NCBI GenBank assembly: GCA_023091665.1 | Contig: JALJCQ010000025.1 | Location: 434,001-498,000 of the forward strand | Length of the DNA: 64,000 nucleotides | Direction of reading: 5' to 3' | From: Pythium myriotylum | Lineage: Eukaryota > Oomycota > Peronosporomycetes > Pythiales > Pythiaceae | Shown here: in pieces, positions 59,972 through 64,000 of the stretch | Layout of the letters: every line of letters starts with the position of its first letter | How positions within the stretch are numbered: the stretch's first letter is position 1 | Notes under the pieces: model-generated | Told to the model about the DNA's origin: nothing | What the model saw: the letters and a program-made list of their open reading frames with translations, nothing else | Database searches by the model: none | Translations under genes and position numbers: made by a program

Positions 59972-61633
59972 TTGCTTGCCAGCAACAGTCATTCACTCGA
60001 TGTCTACCCTGACGGTGATGCTCTAGTTCAACGCTACGCGCTGGTCGACTGCAACCTCTCCGATGGCTCTAATATGACCCGAGTGGTTAGGCAAACCGTC
60101 ACCACCGAAAGGTTCTACGCGCATATCGCCATATACAGGCGCCAAAACGTCGTGCCGCTGATGTTGGCTCTTCATCACTTCTTCGACGGAGAGAGGCATA
60201 CCGCTCATTACACGGCTCTGCGCATTGGTGACGCAGAATATCGGGAGTTTGCAGCAAGTGTACGCAAGCAAGGTTCCATGCGAGACCGCCTTCCGCAGGT
60301 ACTCGCGGAAATTGATGCCATAGAGGCTGAACCAAGCCCAACTCTTGACGGCTCAGACCTCACACAGCTCTCGTCTGGTGAAGGCTCAGAATACGTTCCG
60401 TCGCACGCGCCCAGCGCTGCCAGTACTTCCACTGGCCAAAGCCATAGAGAGGAGGAGGGGACAAGCCGCGACGACGGACAAGGAAAGCGAGAATCAGGCG
60501 ACGAGCAGACGGGAACGGAACCCAACCAACTTGACGTCACGGACCTGAAGTCCGGCGATACGACGATGGATAGCGAACCCAACGCGCCCGGCAATACAGT
60601 TGTCGACTTGACGGTACCCCTGCCGGGAACAACCGAGAACGCCCGGAACGCTGAGACACCTGAGGTGCACATTACGATCTCGGAGACGCGAGCGATTCTG
60701 GGAGAGCAAACTCCACTCCCGGTCTTCAATTTAGCTCATATCTGCGAAACGCCGCCTGATCCGAGCTTGAGTTTCGATCGAATTGACGCGCGGCCTAGTC
60801 GATCACCCAACGGCCTACTCACGAATGCAGAAGAGGCGGTTCTTCTTCAACGCATCCGGAATGGCACACAGCACGAGCCGGATGCGGTTCCCCTTCTGCG
60901 GAAAGCGCAACGCGCGAACAAAGCGGCGTTTAAGACCTGGAAGCATCGACAAGCTAAAGCGAACCCACCGGTCCACCACGCGCTCCGATCTATCATCGAC
61001 CCGGATACGGCAATCGACGTGTTGAAAGACAGACCAGGTGCAGTTAAAAGCTTTATCAATGCACTACCTTTCCCCGAGGTGCTCCTGTACGGGACAGCTG
61101 ACTCGACGCGGGTGCACATAGGCAAGGTAGCCATCGTTCTCGGCCATATTCAGCTCTTACATCGAATCGGGCAGCTACTTCCACCCGACACGGCGAACTT
61201 CTGCAAGGAATGGGCGGCTGGTGCGAACGCGGCTCCAACGCTTGAGGCCAGATGGTCCATCACGCACGAACCGACACGTTGGAGGCGTCTCGCTGCTGTT
61301 GCGGCCAAGCACCGAATTAGGATTCCCCCACGCACGCAGCCAGGATTAATAGACGCCGATTGGTGCAGACTCGTGGCCCACGTGTTGCTCGTGCCAGAGT
61401 GTCTTCCAACTGAGTTTGCCGCGCGGGAACTGCCACATCAATGCGACGCGCTCCTCATGTGGATGGCTGCTAGCTTCAATACCCTTGCAGTGGTCAGCGC
61501 AGGTCAAGGGGTGGCCGCCAAACGATGGGAGATGGCGCACACGATATTCCAAGACTGGTCAACAGACCTCGTCAGTGGAGCGCTGTTCCGCTTCGGAGAG
61601 ATTCGAGGCGGAGCGGCGGCAAGTCGGAACTAA
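59972..61633 (+). CDS. LINE ORF1 protein (553 aa), unrecognised fold
   Basis: Open from 59903 without an ATG; translation from TTG at 59972 is only nominal, so the true start may be upstream or lost. No zinc knuckle is visible. The middle is acidic and Ser/Thr/Pro-rich (about residues 120-250). The C-terminal half is helical and basic (RKAQRANKAAFKTWKHRQAK; RRLAAVAAKHRIRI), a plausible nucleic-acid-binding part. The ORF overlaps the ORF2 frame start and would encode the RNA-chaperone or particle protein of the element. Confidence 0.6.
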   Translation: MLASNSHSLDVYPDGDALVQRYALVDCNLSDGSNMTRVVRQTVTTERFYAHIAIYRRQNVVPLMLALHHFFDGERHTAHYTALRIGDAEYREFAASVRKQGSMRDRLPQVLAEIDAIEAEPSPTLDGSDLTQLSSGEGSEYVPSHAPSAASTSTGQSHREEEGTSRDDGQGKRESGDEQTGTEPNQLDVTDLKSGDTTMDSEPNAPGNTVVDLTVPLPGTTENARNAETPEVHITISETRAILGEQTPLPVFNLAHICETPPDPSLSFDRIDARPSRSPNGLLTNAEEAVLLQRIRNGTQHEPDAVPLLRKAQRANKAAFKTWKHRQAKANPPVHHALRSIIDPDTAIDVLKDRPGAVKSFINALPFPEVLLYGTADSTRVHIGKVAIVLGHIQLLHRIGQLLPPDTANFCKEWAAGANAAPTLEARWSITHEPTRWRRLAAVAAKHRIRIPPRTQPGLIDADWCRLVAHVLLVPECLPTEFAARELPHQCDALLMWMAASFNTLAVVSAGQGVAAKRWEMAHTIFQDWSTDLVSGALFRFGEIRGGAAASRN

Positions 61634-61775
61634 GGGCACCTCACGGGTGCCCGGCTCTGTCGCACATACAGCGACGGGGCCACCGGCCGTTGCCTTGCAG
61701 GAGGCGACGGTCGCAGAGCAGGCGGCGACAGGAGAAACTAAGCAACGAAAGATCGGCCAGAAGCGACGCGGCCCC

Positions 61776-64000
61776 ATGAGATCGCAATGGCTCTCGGCGC
61801 CACTTCACTGTGTGACACAAAATGTACGAGGAATGACGCAAGCGGAAGACTGGTTCAGCGGCTTCCGAGCACGCACAAACGGCCGACAACCTGACGTTAT
61901 TCTCCTTCAAGAAGTTCCGACAGACAAGAAAGCCGTCGATCGCCTCCAGCAGGAATATGCGAAAGGATGGGGACGCACGGACTCGGGGTTTTCTCTATGG
62001 GCGGTGACCGACACGAATGCACGCGGGGTTGCCATTCTCTGCCGGCCGGGGGGGGGGGGGGGGGGGGCAAATATCTGATGTACAGCCGCTGTGGGAAGAG
62101 CACTGGTCGGCCAGATTCATGGCTGCACAAGCACTCATCCACGGCAAGTGGCATACCATCATCAACGTATATGCGCCGAGTGGCAGGAAAAAAGAACGAG
62201 AGCAGTTTTTTACGCGCTTGCTTAGCTGTCCCAAACCTAATGGCCCGGTACTCCTTGGTGGAGACTTCAATTGCACGCTTTTCTCCGAATTCGACCGATC
62301 GAGTCACGTCACAGCCATCCACGACTCTCCGGCATTACACAGTTTACTGACTCACTGGGGTTTGCGGGATGTCCTCCAATTTGACATAGATCAGATAGGT
62401 ACTGAGGCGGACAAAACGGACTTCCAGATACAGCACCACACATACGGATACAAACGGAGAAACGGCACCATGGCCACCAGTCGATTAGATCGATGGTACG
62501 TCAGTGTCCAATATACTGCTCATGTGCTCGACGTCAACACCGATCCACCAGTCGCACCAAGCGATCACAACGGAGTTTCCATGAGTTATGTTTGCAGCTA
62601 CGGAAAGCGACGCAACAGAGGACGCCGCAGACAGCAAGGCCTCCGGTACCCCATCTCCTTCGGATGCCAGGAAGCCGTCAACAATATCTGCATCGATATC
62701 TTGCTTCGCTTCACTGAGAAGAGTAAGGCAGCCGGGGCGGTCGAGGCTACCATCCTGTGGGACGAATGCAAGATTGAAATCCGAAGGGCTGGTCTGCAGG
62801 CAATCCGAGAGTGTCGGCAACAACAGCGGCGAGCATATCGACAGCGACGCAAGCGCCTACGCAATGCGCTGCGACGAGCGATCTTGGCCCAGGCTCCTGA
62901 CAACCAGAGCTCATTTGACGCGGTTGAAGCCATCCGATCAGAGATTGTTCGATTACATTGCAATCGGACACGTAGGAGACGGTACAGGAGGTGGCGAGCA
63001 ATCGCCGCACGAACCCCGGAGGCGGAAAGGTTATTCTTCGATAGATTCAAGATCCCACATTCCCAATCAATCGTCAGTCTCCCGCAGGCAGACAACCAAC
63101 CGACTGCAGAGACACTTGCGTGCGCATGGGATCCAGTTATGCAGCGCGGCCCACTCCCAGCCGCAAACATCGATGACTTTTTTGGCCATCTGCCGCCGCC
63201 GAGCGCAGCCCCAGATCTCAGTCACCTGGATTCAGACTTCACGACAGAGGAAGTAAGAGCGGCACTCAAGGCGTGCCCCAGGGGCAAAGCCGCTGGACCT
63301 GACGGCCTCCCAAATGATTGGTATCATGAGTTCGCTGATCTCGTGACAGAGGCTCTCACACCCTTGTACAATCTGTGGCACAGGTCTTCTATTCTCCCGC
63401 CAAGCTTCAAGAAAGCCACGATAGCCTGCATCCCCAAGAAATCGACGCCAACCAGCGGACTGGACTTCAGACCGATCGCGCTACTTGATACAGACTACAA
63501 GATCTACTCTAGGCTCCTTCTGAACCGAGTTAGCAGCTCTCTTCCGACTCTTGTTGCCGACACGCAGTTTGGTTTTGTACCGGACCGCCAAGTGCATGAC
63601 GCGTTGGATGTATTCCACGCGGTTCAGGCCCACGCCAGAACCTCCCAGCAATACTCAGATGCGGTGGCAGTGTCGCTCGATTTTGAAAAAGCCTACGACT
63701 CGCTCGATCGGGGATTCCTCGCCCGCGCGCTGCTTCGACTCGGCTTTACAGAGCGCTTCGTCAACGCTGTCCGCCAGATGCATCTTGCTACAACGGCGGA
63801 GTTCACGGCAAACGGGGAGATCTCCACACCACATTCCATCCTCAACGGAATTCGGCAAGGTTGCCCGTTAGCGCCAACGTTGTTTGTGTTAGCGATCGAC
63901 ACGCGCTATACTGCAATTGCCCAAAACAGAGACCTCGCTGGGATTGTGTTACCAGGCAACACAGAGGTTCGGACAGCCGGCTATGCGGATGACACGACAG
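61776..64000 (+). pseudogene. LINE ORF2: AP-type endonuclease and reverse transcriptase, frameshifted at poly-G, runs off window
   Basis: ATG 61776 (MRSQWLSAPLHCVTQNVRGM). Endonuclease motifs: VTQNVRGM, VILLQEVP (Glu), then after the G run IINVYAPSGRKKERE, LLGGDFNCTLF (Asp-Asn) and VAPSDHNGVS (Ser-Asp-His). The reverse transcriptase begins near 63240 and shows RGKAAGPDGLPNDW, FRPIALLDTDYK, SLDFEKAYDSL and ends in AGYADDT at the window edge. The frame is ≡0 mod 3 before 62048 and ≡1 after 62067, so the 20-G tract carries the shift. No other stop occurs from 62068 to 64000. Confidence 0.85.
62048..62067. repeat. 20-G run inside the LINE endonuclease
   Basis: Homopolymer that both inserts glycines and shifts the frame in the middle of a catalytic domain. 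Confidence 0.9.

Larger units (their letters stand above)
59903..64000 (+). mobile_element. LINE with ORF1, endonuclease and reverse transcriptase, continues beyond the window
   Basis: Same family as the host LINE at 4.2-13.8 kb: the last 716 bp (63285-64000) are nearly identical to the reverse complement of 13096-13811. It contains ORF1, then ORF2 with an AP-like endonuclease and reverse transcriptase. The RNase H part expected from the host copy lies outside the window. ORF2 is shifted by one base at a 20-G run. Confidence 0.9.

Overview
This is a repeat-dense stretch of eukaryotic genome, most likely from an oomycete (Phytophthora-like water mould). The evidence is a Crinkler-type effector gene (ubiquitin-like header, P-loop NTPase, nuclease-like C-terminus), degenerate copies of a bZIP plus START-like family resembling oomycete M96-type proteins, Ty3/gypsy elements that combine a chromodomain with a second, archaeal-type RNase H (a combination described in oomycetes), and very short introns. 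The organism call is inference from protein families; species cannot be given.

Layout. 0.2-3.6 kb: one unrecognised protein on the minus strand and a two-exon MATE transporter, the only clearly ordinary host gene. 4.2-13.8 kb: a three-layer nest. A minus-strand LINE is interrupted by a 5'-truncated plus-strand LINE (16-bp target duplication) and by a 5.1-kb Ty3/gypsy element (AAAGC duplication). Removing both inserts restores one open LINE frame. 13.8-16.2 kb: a SWIM zinc-finger gene followed by a Ulp1-type cysteine protease, probably the 3' half of a MULE-type transposon. 17.4-19.2 kb: the Crinkler-like gene. 19.8-34.4 kb and 41.0-54.9 kb: two related giant Ty3/gypsy elements of about 14 kb on the minus strand. 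Each carries an extra gene on the opposite strand between pol and the 3' LTR. 34.2-40.9 kb: a Ty1/copia element on the minus strand with an extra GC-rich ORF upstream of gag. 55.1-59.7 kb: a graveyard of a pogo/Tigger-like transposase fragment, three bZIP/START-like gene fragments, a copia RNase H fragment, and strong palindromes. 59.9-64.0 kb: a full-length-type LINE (ORF1, endonuclease, reverse transcriptase) running off the window.

The elements look young. LTR pairs are identical or differ at one or two positions, yet most coding regions are split by single-base frameshifts, and G runs of 15-28 bases recur. Either the copies were mobilised in trans, or the assembly has homopolymer indel errors, or both. 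The most notable signal is the ambisense organisation of the two giant gypsy elements: a conserved antisense protein family (coiled coil, acidic/low-complexity middle, conserved C-terminal domain) carried with a degenerate native RNase H, an acquired RNase H, and an insertion inside the reverse transcriptase palm.
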